This document shows, piece after piece, positions 22,520 through 33,540 of a stretch of DNA of 64,000 nt. The DNA is from Rhyzopertha dominica (Eukaryota; Arthropoda; Insecta; Coleoptera; Bostrichidae). Numbering within the stretch: the first letter of the stretch is position 1; every line of letters starts with the position of its first letter. The notes beneath the pieces were generated by a model. The model was given only the letters and a program-made list of their open reading frames with translations, was not told where the DNA came from and did no database searches. The stretch spans positions 23,184,286 to 23,248,285 of the forward strand of contig QCXZ01000064.1 of the NCBI GenBank assembly GCA_025024175.1, in the 5' to 3' direction. Position numbers and translations under genes: made by a program.

Positions 22520-25500
22520 ATGTACTCATACTATACGTTTGTTCCAGTTATCTGGATCCTAACAAGCTTGGCATCAACAGCAAGGTCTGCAGGTAAGTTT
22601 TATTCCGGGATGGCTGGATTGCTCGTTAAAAATAGAGTAACAAATTTATTTAACTGTTAAATATTTGTCCATTGCAAATATTTTTAGAGCGATGAATTAA
22701 AATTTATATGCAGAACGATTTTTTTAAATTTTATTGAAACAAGGGTGGAGCTTTAGCATTATCCCATAGAGCAAATTATTAAATATATGGGTTTTCAATG
22801 CATCGGCATATAGTTACTTCATTTATTTACGTCACTTCTTTGTCTGAAGTGGTAATGTGCTAATAAAAATTTACGCCTAAATCACTTACGCCTCTTGTCC
22901 AAGTTATTTATTCGTCATTTCTTTACATTTTTTATAGTTTGGTGTTCGCGGCCCTATAATTTCTTTATTTTAACAGAACAGTGTAACAAACCCTAAATAT
23001 TTTTAAATGGCTTACCTACATTTTAAACAGTATATGCATTACTGCAGATTATTTCAAAACGTGATAATTAATCACTTACCTAATTTTATAAGCGTCATAT
23101 GACTTTATTTGGTGCCAAAGTATAAGCAGTAATTACCAAGTTTCACTATTATTATTCTTGAACAGAGAATAGCATCTACACATATGGGAGTAAACGACGT
23201 GTATTACCTTTATTTCATAGAGTTTTTGATAAATTATAGTGCAGCAACTTAAGTAATCCTATTCATATTCCTATTCATGTGTAAGATGATTTCTGATGGG
23301 TTGCGGCAAACACGGGTGGCAATCCTTGTTTAAATTAAGTTCTCTTATGTGGTTATAGGTAGCGTTTAGAAACTCATTGCTTTTTATTTAGAATAATTTC
23401 AACCTACAACTGATCAAAATTTTCTTCTCCCACGAATCCATCCTACTTCTGTTTGGCATTCTTCTCTGATCTCCTTACTTCTTCCATGGTCTCTAGGTGT
23501 GTTCCCTGTTATTACCAAGTCGAGCAAACTCTCACTCAAGGTACTATCGACCTCCCTGTATCGTCGTTGTGGATAAAGCTAGAAGCCTGAATTCTTAGTC
23601 CCAAATTACATACTATTTATACTTATATTTTACGAACTATTGCCAGTCAAAGTTCTTTAATTTTGTCACTGACATGCTCACCGGTCATCAGAATTCTAAG
23701 GTACCTACTTCTAGCAGACATGCAAACTTCAAATTTTGAATTCAGTTAGTGTTTAGCTTTAAAGGAAGAAAAAAACTCTTGCTTTCTGATCGCTTAATAT
23801 AATCGACTTCGAAGCACTTACCGTCGATACTTTGAGAAAAACCAATAGAGACAGGGAATGGGCTTTTAATAAAATACGTAGCTGATGTACAAGAAATACT
23901 ACCCGAAAAAACTACCTACAAAAGAATGTGAGATCCCATCAAAAACATAAAGCGTACAAAAATGCAAGTCTCGCAGCCCAGTCCTTCTACCGCAAAAAGT
24001 TAAGATTTCTTATAAAACCAAGTCATTTATTTTAGTTAGTATCTATGGAAGCACCTATTCAACAACTTTGCTATAAATTGTTTCCTAATTTATTAGGTAC
24101 CTAACAACATAGTAACCGTATCAATAATAAAAAAATTTATTTCTATGATAAATATAATGACTTGGTAATCGTACTGCAACATAATCACATAAAAATAATC
24201 TACTATGTAATTCATTGGTATTGAAATTTGGTTTTTATTCGAATTTTTCGATTGTAGTGTATTTGTTCACTGCTTCTAAACCAGTCAGCAATTTTTGGAA
24301 AGAAATTTCTCGGTGTTGTCTTCCGATAGCAAAGCGTACGGCATACTTGCGTACTTGCGTCCTATTGGATAAACAAATCAGACATTTTCTGGCAGGAGCA
24401 GGTCTTGTCACTGACTTTGAGTCTGGATTTCGACCTGCTTTCAGTTGCAGCACGGCATTGATGCATGTTGTTGATGATATCATTAAAGCAATTGATAATA
24501 AGAACAACACGGTCTTAATTTTGCTTGATTTTAGTTAAGATTTTAATACAATAAATCATGATAGCTTCGAGATTTCACCAATAAACTTCAGTCAGGTTCT
24601 GTTTTCAATTTACACTTCTGGTCTTGCAGCATGCCTAAAGTCTTGCAAATATCCGATGATCGCAGCTTTACTATTTATTCCCACCAACTGGTATCCATAG
24701 AGCCAACACTGCTATCAACACCGATTTTCATAATTTTTTTCATTTTTTTTTGTGTTTTGAGTTTATCAATTCTGATGATGGTTCATTTACATACCTGAGT
24801 AACTGATTACAAACTTTTGTTATCGGTCTCTATTCATGCTTGTTTTGAAGGTATCATTTATATTTATATTTTACCAGAAGAAAATGATTCATTTAAATCG
24901 AACTGTCTCATTCATATACGCTCAACCTGTGCCACTTACAAGGACTTCTCAGTTTAACTATATTCTCAAATATTTTTAAAAATACAACACTGCTAAAATG
25001 TGGAACCGATTTCGCATTTTGTGTTGCGTTCTTTTGTAGGTACTTTCCACAACCCTTACATTTACCAATTTGTATTGTACATTTTTAAGACTAAACATTT
25101 CTACATAATAGTGACCATTTCACACATTTTAGGTATCGACATTTCCAAAGATATAGAGCAAATAACAAGTGGTGTTCCATTCACTCCATCTAAAGCATCT
25201 GAAATCCTAGTGCCCGAACAGGAAGTACGCTTCTTTCTATCTACCAAACAAAAGAAAAATGTAACCATCTCTAAATCTAACATCGAGCCAGTGGAAGCTT
25301 CAAAACCTGTTAAAGTTATCATCCACGGCTGGACGGAAAATGCCAGCTACCACGGCAACGACTACTACAAAAGAATAACCGATGCATATCTCGAAAAAAG
25401 CGATTTCAACATCATCACAGTCGACTGGGATAAACCAGCCCACAAAAACTATATCACATCAAGTGCTAGCACTCAGGGTGTTGGACGTCATGTAGGAAAT

Positions 25501-26086
25501 TTACTTGAAAAAATCCACACCGAGAAGAAAGTTGAACTTAAAGACATTCACATTATTGGGCATTCTTTAGGAGCTCATGTAGCTGGTTTTGCCGCCAAGA
25601 GGGTGACGCAGTTGGCTCGTTCAAAAATTTGGCAAGTGACTGGACTTGATCCTGCTGGTCCTTTGTTTGAAACACCACCAGAACCAAAACAAAATCGCCT
25701 CAGCGACACAGACGCTTCGATCGTGGAAGTCGTCCACACCGACGGTGGAGTGTTTGGATTTTTAACTCCACTGGGTACTGTGGATTTCTATCCTAATGGT
25801 GGCGTCCCGACTCAACCGAATTGCAATCCCTTAGAGAACGGTAAGAACAGTTAATCTTAAATTCCTTCTAATAAAACAGTACATTTTCTTCCCAGCATTT
25901 TGCAGCCACCACTATAGCTATGAAATTTATATCAAAGCAATTAAGCAAGGAGGAATTGAATCGACCCAGTGTGCAACTTGGACTGTTTACAGAAGCGGTT
26001 CCTGCAAGAGCAATAAAAAACTGAAAATCGCAGGAAACTTACAGCCTGCTGATAAAGGTGTTTACTATGCTAAAATAGTGGTCTGA
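22520..26086 (+). CDS. Lipase B: secreted pancreatic-type lipase with intact triad
   Basis: Plus-strand gene read as join(22520..22592, 25133..25840, 25896..26086), 323 residues, all junctions GT-AG and phase 1. Residues 1-24 form a signal peptide. The hydrolase core shows VIIHGW (87-92), the nucleophile elbow GHSLGAH with Ser169, catalytic Asp197 in TGLDPAGPLF, HTDGG (226-230), FYPNGG, and His265 in CSHHYS. There is no PLAT domain. The family comprises extracellular triacylglycerol lipases and phospholipase A1 enzymes, and I cannot tell which substrate applies. It is a divergently oriented paralog of lipase A. The cores are clearly related, but lipase B lacks the intron that lipase A has just before its KAVGEF segment. 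Intron 1 (2.5 kb) contains a LINE fossil. An upstream in-frame extension to an ATG at 25000 exists, but I chose the exon at 22520 because it adds a signal peptide and fits splice phase. Confidence 0.9.
22593..23815 (+). other. Lipase B intron 1, 5' part, nothing recognised
   Basis: AT-rich intron sequence downstream of the GTAAGT donor. No domain or repeat identified. Confidence 0.5.
23816..24720 (+). pseudogene. Non-LTR retrotransposon (LINE) reverse-transcriptase fossil
   Basis: The best-preserved part (about 24330-24570) reads DFESGFRPAFSCSTALMHV, then DDIIKAIDNKN, then LLDFS, an in-frame TAA, and DFNTINHD. This is the QSGFRPG...LDFSKAFD region of jockey-like reverse transcriptases. Upstream, degraded sequence from about 23840 may be the linker before the RT domain. 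Stops and frame changes show it is dead. It is intronic and in the same orientation as lipase B. Confidence 0.7.
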
Positions 26087-26112
26087 AAATGAATGTAATA
26101 TACATTAACGAT

Positions 26113-26118
26113 AATAAA
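26113..26118 (+). terminator. Poly(A) signal of lipase B
   Basis: Canonical aataaa 27 bases after the lipase B stop codon, in AT-rich DNA. Confidence 0.65.
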
Positions 26119-26299
26119 TATGTTACTAAACTTATAACCCTCTGAATAAGTTACCTATATTAGAACTTTCATTCTATTTATTAAATCTCCAAATAGTGAC
26201 CGTCTGTGGTGAAGTAAATGAAGTAAGTGAGGCCCCTATAAAATGACAACTGTTTCTAGGGCACAAGTAAATAATTTTTTTGTACACTTGTCAAAAGAG
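26119..26299. other. Short spacer after lipase B
   Basis: AT-rich 3' flank with no identified feature. Confidence 0.4.
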
Positions 26300-26930
26300 C
26301 CATTTTTGTGACATGTTTTCCGGGCTGTTTCCCACGTTGCTTGTTTGAACTTGACGTTTCGCCACTCATGTCGGTGTCTTCCTCAGAAGTTGCTCTGAAT
26401 CTGAAGTGTCCTAGTCTGCTCCGGTATTTATACTCGTCCGGTTCACTAAAGCGTGAGCATCCCATGCAGCTGTGGAAAGGTTTATGTCGGCACATCAGCA
26501 CGAGAATCAAGGAACACATCAGAAACACCGGGGACCGCCAATGTAACCGGTTGGCTGTAGCAGAACACCGAATGGAAACTGGCGACATCATCAAATTTAA
26601 AGAGGCACAAGTACTGTCAAAAGAAGCGCAATTCTGGCCGAGATTGTACAAGGAAGGCATCGAAATCCAGAAGAATCCGCACAATTATAACCGAGATCGA
26701 GGCATCGAACTACCTGGAATCTGGAAATCGGTCATGCGCAACAACGCTCACGCTTCAGTGAACCGGGCGAGTATACCGAATACCCAAACAGACTAGGATA
26801 CTTCAGTTTCAGAGCAACTTCTGAGAAACACATCGACATGAGTGTCGAAACGTCAAGTTCAAGCAAGCAACGTGGGAAGCAGTCCGGAAAACAACATGTT
26901 ATCGACAACAACCACGGAAGCCTTCAAACC
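26300..26930 (+). mobile_element. Penelope-like retroelement fragment with inverted terminal blocks
   Basis: A coding remnant at about 26460-26750 is flanked by two copies of the same terminal block in opposite orientation. One is on the minus strand at 26300-26440; the other is on the plus strand at 26810-26900. Both contain cgaaacgtcaagttc and gcaacgtggga. Inverted terminal blocks around a GIY-YIG-encoding 3' end are typical of Penelope-like elements. Confidence 0.75.
26460..26750 (+). pseudogene. PLE GIY-YIG endonuclease remnant with a frameshift
   Basis: One frame gives CGKVYVGTSAR, the start of the GIY-YIG domain. The next frame continues TRIKEHIRNTGDRQCNRLAV, then AEHRMETGD, and ends near EIQKNPHNYNRDRG and LPGIWKSV. 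A one-base shift separates the two halves near 26505. In PLEs this nuclease nicks target DNA for retrotransposition. The reverse transcriptase that should precede it is missing here. Confidence 0.75.
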
Positions 26931-27070
26931 AAAATAAGGAATTTCTGTATTACTATGACTTCACAAATCGGCTTACTTATTTTTCACTAGTGAAAAAAAT
27001 TTTTTAGCGTTACAAAAAATTAAGACTAGAAAAAACGCGATTTATTTTTAAATATTTACCTATTGAAATC
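26931..27070. other. Short AT-rich spacer
   Basis: No feature seen. Confidence 0.4.
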
Positions 27071-27073
27071 TTA

Positions 27074-28745
27074 GGGCCGGTTTCTCTTCTCTTTGTTAAA
27101 GTTGATGTTAGCTAAAATCAACCCTGTAACCATGATAATACCTTAAATTGAGGATTTTGATTGGTTTAAATCAAAGATCCCCAAACCTTTTTGTCCCGTA
27201 GACCCCTTGACATGTTTGTCGACTTTCGGCTAAGAAGGGAGTCTCTTCTTAGCTCATAAGTTGGTATAGTGTTACTAGTTTTGAAAGATTTAAATCTCTA
27301 ACTGTAATCAAGTGTATACAAGTTTTATACTGAAAAACTTAGAAAAACTAATGCGGGAATAATCAAGAAAAACTTACATTATCGCCACTCCGGTCACTCC
27401 GGTGGACAAACGAGGCGGTTTCACATACGCGAGGGAGATGCAAAAACAAAACATAAGTGACTCATCCGTTAAACTCAAACAGATACAGTTAAGACTCACA
27501 TAGGAGTTTTCACCCCAGGCCCTCATCTTTGTCCCGTCTATGGCTTTATCCCTTAGATTAAATCATTAGTCAATGGTGGTTATGAATACCTTGGTTAGTT
27601 TTCTCTCTTCAACAACTAGCTAGTGTCAACCTGAAATAGTAGAGGCTTCCCCGAACGCTCACCCTAAGGCCTATAGGGTCGCATTCCAATAGCCCGGATC
27701 GGGGGCACCTAATAAGGCTACCCTCTCCACCAGAACTATGTCATTCGAGTAGCCCGCATTACCCCCCGGAATGCAAGTCACCCACTCGAAGGAACCACGG
27801 CTGTTAACCGGGCACTCTGCGCTAGTGGTTTAAACTTGCCCTAAGGCACATAATGGTCAAAGACCTCGCTCTCTCAGATCCAAAATCAAGAACATTTCTC
27901 TCTGTCAAAAAATGACACATCAATGCCTACTTTTGCATCTCCTCGCGACGCTGATATTTTCTCGCCAAAACAATTAATCGCACGCATACGCATTCGCTTC
28001 GATCTTAGTATTTATCTTATTAGCAGCGATTCTAAACACAGCAAGAAATTAATAAACGTACAAAAACACCTTTTATATTAATAAAAAACGTAGATACAAA
28101 AAATAACATTTAACAATACGCTTTTAATCATATTCAAATTAAAACAAACCAAATTAAAATGTAGTATCTGTTACATAATATAACAAATAAAGGATAAATG
28201 CTTTTATGGGAGGCATGAACCTGACGTATTTGTCATCAATTTAGTTAGGTTTAATCTCAAATCTCGGTTAGTCATGTCCACTCTGTTCGTTTTTTGTCAA
28301 GGGTTTTGCAATCACGCTGAAAGCGTTTCACTATGTAGGAGGGCGGACAAAACAATTAAATACTTTCTCGCGATATTCCATACTATAGTATAAGTAACAG
28401 GTAGCTATGTAGGTCTTTTTGAAGCCCATTCCTAAATTGTTCCTTAACTTCTTTGTTCCTTCTTTGACCTGACCTGACCTGATCTGATCAGTTCTTCTTG
28501 TAATATATGACATCCGTTTCTTCAGTGTCACCATATCCATTATGGTATTAGCATAGTCAAACAATCACGACCTGCTTAGATGAAATCCACTTTCGTAGAC
28601 CTCCAATTACATATCATGGACACGTTGACATGGACCCCTAGCAGGTCACGGTGGACCCTGGGGGTCCATAGAAACCACTTTGGGAATCAATGGTTTAAAT
28701 TTTAAATACAACGTTGATTTTAGCTTAAAGTAGAGAAACCGATCC
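27074..28745. mobile_element. Harbinger-type MITE split by a hAT insertion
   Basis: The outer ends gggccggtttctc and gagaaaccgatcc are inverse repeats with two mismatches, flanked on both sides by TTA (27071-27073 and 28746-28748). Removing the inner 1.5 kb insertion and one copy of its 8-bp duplication leaves a MITE of about 143 bp, a normal size for such elements. Confidence 0.8.
27172..28692. mobile_element. hAT-like element with 8-bp target-site duplication
   Basis: The ends are caaagatccccaaacc and, read inward from the other strand, cattgattcccaaagt. They are imperfect inverted repeats. A perfect 8-bp duplication, gtttaaat, flanks them at 27164-27171 and 28693-28700, as expected for hAT superfamily integration. 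The interior includes a GC-richer stretch at 27630-27850 and a short tgacc/tgatc run near 28468-28495. I found no transposase domain, so it is probably non-autonomous. Confidence 0.8.
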
Positions 28746-29145
28746 TTAGTCTTTTTGTGTTAGATCGCGTCTGATTTAGGAATAAGGTAGACGTTTCACC
28801 CCCACATATAAGGGGCATCATCAGTACAGGAATAAAGAGTATGGAATATGGTACAAGATCGAGAGTTAGTTTGCATTTGGGGTAAAGAAAACGAATAATT
28901 CCAGATATCACGCTTATTATACTTGTTGCTGCTTAGACTGATGCGTAAGTGTTGCAATTTTCCGTGCAGTTCTTCAGAAGACTCTCTAAGAACTTGGCGA
29001 TGTTATAAATGGGTGAGTCGATAGCGATAAGAATGGGCCTAAGTGTAATTTCTTTTTCATGATGGTCGTTTAGGCCACTCTGTCTATCGCAAAGCCACCC
29101 ACCCATATCGGTACTTGCATGCGTCTTCTCCTCGCCATACGACAC
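28720..29145 (-). pseudogene. PLE reverse-transcriptase fragment with terminal hammerhead-like block
   Basis: Minus-strand residues TLRPILIAIDSPIYNIAKFL followed by ESLLKNC match the RPIVS...GSPTYNLAKYL block of PLE-type reverse transcriptases. Downstream on the same strand (28779-28830) is a block with ctgatgatgcccc, a loop and gtgaaacgtc, resembling a PLE terminal repeat. The piece is short and broken. It overlaps the right end of the Harbinger MITE, so the exact boundary is uncertain. Confidence 0.6.
28782..28825 (-). ncRNA. Hammerhead-ribozyme-like motif in a PLE terminal block
   Basis: The minus strand reads cctgta CTGATGA tgcccc, a loop ttatatgt, gggggt, GAAAC gtctacc. The conserved CUGAUGA and GAAA core boxes are both intact. 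The stem between them pairs CCCC with GGGG. A gta/tac pair can form helix I around a GTC cleavage triplet. Helix III would be only about two base pairs, as reported for PLE hammerheads. Mismatches next to the core boxes in helix II lower my confidence that it is active. Confidence 0.45.
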
Positions 29146-31223
29146 AAAAACGTTCTGTACTACATGGGGGGCAGCTAAAGCAGTTAAGCATTTATTAAAA
29201 TGTAAGTGTATATATGTACTATATAGTTTCTCTTGTTTTAAATAGTCTTTGGATAAAGCATGACCAATTTATATTATGTTTATTTGCTAAACCCACCTTT
29301 TCCAAAATAATATCCAAACAATTCGTAAATACAGCATCAAAATCATAACCGTCTAGATACGAGTGTAACTATAACTGCACGTATTTTAAGTAAGTTTATA
29401 GAAAACTCTATTTTTTTCATATATTGATGTTTTAATTAAAATTAAACTTTTTCTTATAATCTTTCCTTTTTATATCATTCCTCTTTGAGATTACTTAATA
29501 ATGTCCTTATTTAACGTATTTCTTTTTTGATATTTTATTTCTTCTATTGTGTAAATAAGTAATATCAATCAATACTAAAGCGCCTACTTAAAATAAAATG
29601 TGGTTTACTCATTTTTAATAACTTTACGCACCGGAAGGTTATTAGGTAAGTGCTGGCCGTTGACATTGACATGGAATTCAAGATATAATGTACTGTTGGT
29701 TACAAAATTCATGCAACGTTGGCAACTGAACACAGGGTAAAACAATATTATAGACTCAATAGATACTGTTCGGTTTATGTATACGAGACGGTACTTACTC
29801 TCAAGATCATTAATATTAATATTAATATTAATATTAATATTAATATTAATATAGATTTTTTCAGAAATAATGCTACAATTAGCTTAGTGAGGATGATTTA
29901 AATCTTACTGACTGCACCTTCAGTGGATGTGTTAAATCCCTCCTATCTCCGAAACCTCCAAAATTTTATGACCTGTTATAAAGAGTCGAATCACATAATG
30001 CCTGTATTGAAGTTTGTCTGGTGGGAATAATATATTTAAAATATTAATAATCTACTTTTATCGATGCTTTTTTTAGAAGTATATTTTAATATAGGTACTG
30101 ATAAATAAAATTCGTGCATTATCTTGTTTTTCATTATAATAGGTACAAAAGCGGTTTTCCATAGAGCACTTACAACTGAAATTCAAATATTGCGATGCCA
30201 CATTTCCGTTTCATTTAAATTTAAAAAAAAAATGTTACACCGTGAACAGTACGACAATTAACACCACCATCAACATTAATCCATTCCTCAGAATAATAAC
30301 TTTCGAGGTAACTAATGGGATGTCGTAGCCAATTTTTTAATTAAAAAGGCAGCGTCCTAGCGCTATCCATGGCGAAGTTACGAGAATGGAAATGAAAACT
30401 AATAACATTCACGTTTTCTACAAACTACAAAATCATCTTCGAATAGTTAGTGCCTTTAGTAAGCGTCGGCGCTGCATTCACCTAAATTTACGTTCATGTA
30501 TAAAATATCAGATTAACTTTATGGCAGAAATCGCAAATAANGGACAATGCAAACATTACAGAAAACCACCCTCGCNGTTTAAACGCATCAGCAAATGTTG
30601 GCCTGCGATTGATCGTTCCCGCGATACTGCAGTTTACCATTTGAAAACCCCCAACAATATACGAGCAATTATTCATTTTCTGTTGGAAATTCAAAGCCCT
30701 TTTCATTGCTAGTCAGTTATTTCTGTTCTGTTTTTGTGGAGTGCCATTTCACTCGAGAAAGAGTCGTTTTATTTGCTCATTAACCGAAGCCACTGAAGAA
30801 AAAAAATTAATAAAGTTCCGCGGAGCTCGCTTCTTGCAGTATTCATTTTAATAAATCCCTTGNACATCCAGAACTTTTCTGTGTAATTTTGCCACATCCC
30901 CTGCGGCCTTTAAGGAAGATTGAGTTGTTCGGTCTGACTTTTAAGTTTTGATAGGATTTCCATGTGCACCGACGTAACTGCAAGTTCTTATTCTTGGTTC
31001 CTGGAAGTTAACCTATCTGTCCTAGCTATAGGTACTTTGCTTTTTAAAATTAATGCTTCAAATACCACAATGAGTTATTTTATGAATTCCCAACATTATT
31101 TAAAGTGTAGTCGTGTAGTTTGAAATGCCGGGAGGTATACGACTTAATATTAGCAATTATTAATTAATAAACTGCAAAAGGCAATCAAGCAACCATCTAC
31201 TCCTGGCAGCTCTCATCCTTATT
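29146..31223. other. Spacer, nothing recognised apart from a microsatellite
   Basis: AT-rich DNA with N positions near 30541-30863. Open frames around 30386-30712 have no recognisable domain. Confidence 0.5.
29809..29851. repeat. Microsatellite, (attaat)n
   Basis: About seven uninterrupted hexamers of attaat. Confidence 0.95.
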
Positions 31224-32082
31224 ACTTCCACATCCAACGGATGGGAAGTACCGTATCGCGATATAAAATTTCAAAAATTTTTATTTGCTTATTCTCTTTA
31301 AAATGGTCGAAAACGCAATAAAACAAAATTTGAGCAAAAACAAATTTCTTGTCTGTGTGTCTGCGGTTTTATTTATGGATACGATAACTTTCGAAAGCCT
31401 TAATATATGAACTTGAAATTTGGCAAACGTATAAATCTCAGCTATCCAAAGCGACCTATTGTTTTTGGGCTAAGTAGGGTATCGGGAAGGAGGCGAAATT
31501 GGGAGGTAACTACCCTTTTTACAAATTTTTATTTTTTTATTTTGTTTTCGTTTGAGTATGTGATTAGTAGTATAAATGCGAGTATTATCCTTCTTATAAA
31601 TTTTCGGTGCAGCAAACTGTTTAGAAGCTATTAGCAAAAAAGCGTCACTTAAAGAAAACGGTTTTTCCTAAATATCTCCGAATAAATTTAATATATTCAA
31701 AAAATGAAAATACCATCAGATAGGAAATAAAATTTTTCACAAAAAGTGTCTTAGAAAATTTATCGAAAATTTTGACATTTTCCAAATATTTCCAAAAAAC
31801 CTATTTTGGACCCTGCTGGTACGATTTTTTTTAAATTTTAGTATATAGAAAATCAAATTTCTGATCAGAAAGCACTGTTGTAATTTTTTTTGTTAAGTTA
31901 ATAATTTTCGAGTTATTTTGAAAAAAAAACCGATTTTAAGGATTTATATATTTTTGCTAATATAACGAGGACTGTTTGTCTTAGAAAAAATGTCTAGAGA
32001 AAAATGCTCAAAACCTGATTACTAATCGTATAGTATAAGAAATAAAAACGTAAATGTCATTTTGACAATTGGATGTGGAAGT
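31224..32082. mobile_element. Dispersed repeat with acttccacatccaa inverted ends
   Basis: It begins acttccacatccaa and ends ttggatgtggaagt, an exact inverse, 859 bp apart. A second copy in the same orientation lies at about 57900-58560. That copy has lost the right end, and its homology continues past it. No coding capacity. Confidence 0.65.
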
Positions 32083-32388
32083 ATTGATTCAATTTGCAGC
32101 GGTTTTTTTAAGATCCTTCAAAACGCTTGTTTCAATAATACTTCTATATCATATTTTGTTCGAAAAGTTCGATTTAAACACGTAAGTAATTATTTTTTGT
32201 GGGTGCAGCTGATAAATATATTTTGTTATTTTAGAAAAATGAGAACATATCACTGGATCTCTAATGCATTAACAACTGAAACAACCAACTTTAGCATTCC
32301 GATTTCTTCTTAAATTACTTATAGTGCCAGTCGCCCGTTTAAATTTGTTAAATGATTCCTACCTAAAGTTGAAAGCTACCAATTCAAA

Positions 32389-32583
32389 ATGATGTTTGTC
32401 ATCCAGAAATATGTGGAAATTGCCACTTTAGTTTACAAAAATAACGACTGCGCTAGAGCTACTGCTCGCAGCTTAAGGAAACATGCCCATCACAAGTACG
32501 GAGTGGGAAATGGATTGATGGACCTGATTGGTGGAGATCCTAGCACGTTTTATTGCTATGGTAACGNTGTTTGCAGTTTGACA
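32389..32583 (+). pseudogene. DUF4817-type transposase N-terminal fragment
   Basis: The short frame reads FVIQKYVEIATLVYKNNDCA followed by RATARSLRK. It resembles the N-terminal helix-turn-helix (DUF4817) found in mariner-like transposases of insects. It breaks off before 32690, where a PLE palindrome begins. Similarity by recognition only. Confidence 0.45.
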
Positions 32584-32689
32584 TAATTCAGTGATAGAGT
32601 GGCGTGATATGTTTGTCGATTTTTCTTAAAATGAACAAATGTACTCGAAAGATAGCAAATGTTTATAGGTAATAAATTTATTTACGAGG

Positions 32690-33540
32690 GTGAATGCTTT
32701 CAGCGTCCATAAATATAAGATAATATTATGTCGGATAGATCGCTGTCTCTTGAAAACACTGACAAAAAGTTAATAGTCTGACGTTTCGATTACACCTGTA
32801 ATCTTTGTCAAAATCGAAGAACCTCAAAATTTGCCTGACATAAGTTCAAACAAAATTTTGAAAGTAAATAAACAAATCACCAAGGATGCGAGACGTCATA
32901 GAAACAACGTACCAACCTGATAAAAAAGGAACCTAACGATGAAAAAGGACCTACCTACCTACTAGATATACACGAACTACTTGATAAAAGATAACTACAA
33001 AATAGCTTTCCAAATGTCACCTAACTCATAATTTCCACAATCTCTATTAAAATTATTAGTATTCCTACAAATTTCTATAGCTTCTTTTATTAGACGTTTG
33101 TGATAATATTTTTATCTATGATAAAACAAAAATTTTACATAGAGAAAAATATTATCACAAACGTCTAATAAAAAAAGCTATAGAAATTTGTAGGAATACT
33201 AATAATTTTAGTAGAGATTATGGAAATTATGAGTTAGGTGACATTTGGAAGGCTATTTTGTAGTTATCTTTTATCAAGTAGTTCGTGTATATCTAGTAGG
33301 TAGGTAGTTCCTTTTTCATCGTTAGGTTCCTTTTTTATCAGGTTGGCACGTTGTTTCTATGACGTCTCGCATCCTTGGTGATTTGTTTATTTACTTTCAA
33401 AATTTTGTTTTGAACTTGTGTCAGGCAAATTTTGAGGTTCTTCGTCTTTGATTACAGGTGTAATCGAAACGTCAGACTATTAACTTTTTGTCAGTGTTTT
33501 CAAGAGACAGCGATCTATCCGACAAAATATTATCGTATAA
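32690..33540. mobile_element. Palindromic Penelope-like element (two inverted 3' ends)
   Basis: The sequence from about 33148 outward to 33540 is repeated in inverse order from about 33120 back to 32690, with arms of roughly 390-400 bp. Each arm encodes, reading outward, the C-terminal end of a PLE GIY-YIG nuclease. A 3' untranslated part and a terminal block with gtgtaatcgaaacgtcag follow. The same terminal block occurs alone at 7197-7310. Confidence 0.8.
33117..33291 (+). pseudogene. PLE GIY-YIG C-terminal coding remnant (right arm)
   Basis: With one extra base near 33157, the right arm reads YDKTKILHREK, then YHKRLIKKAIEI, CRNTNNFSRD and ELGDIWKAIL, followed by a stop. This parallels the end of the PLE endonuclease (compare EIQKNPHNYNRDRG at 26650-26750). 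The left arm carries the inverse of most of it. Confidence 0.65.

Noticed and set aside
25000..25132. Upstream extension of the lipase B second exon to an ATG at 25000
   Set aside because: The extension is AT-rich and lacks family similarity. The ttttag acceptor at 25131-25132 joins in phase to a signal-peptide exon at 22520.
27630..27850. GC-rich stretch as a possible exon or rRNA piece
   Set aside because: It lies inside the hAT-like element, has stops in the frames I read, and matches no rRNA segment I recognise.
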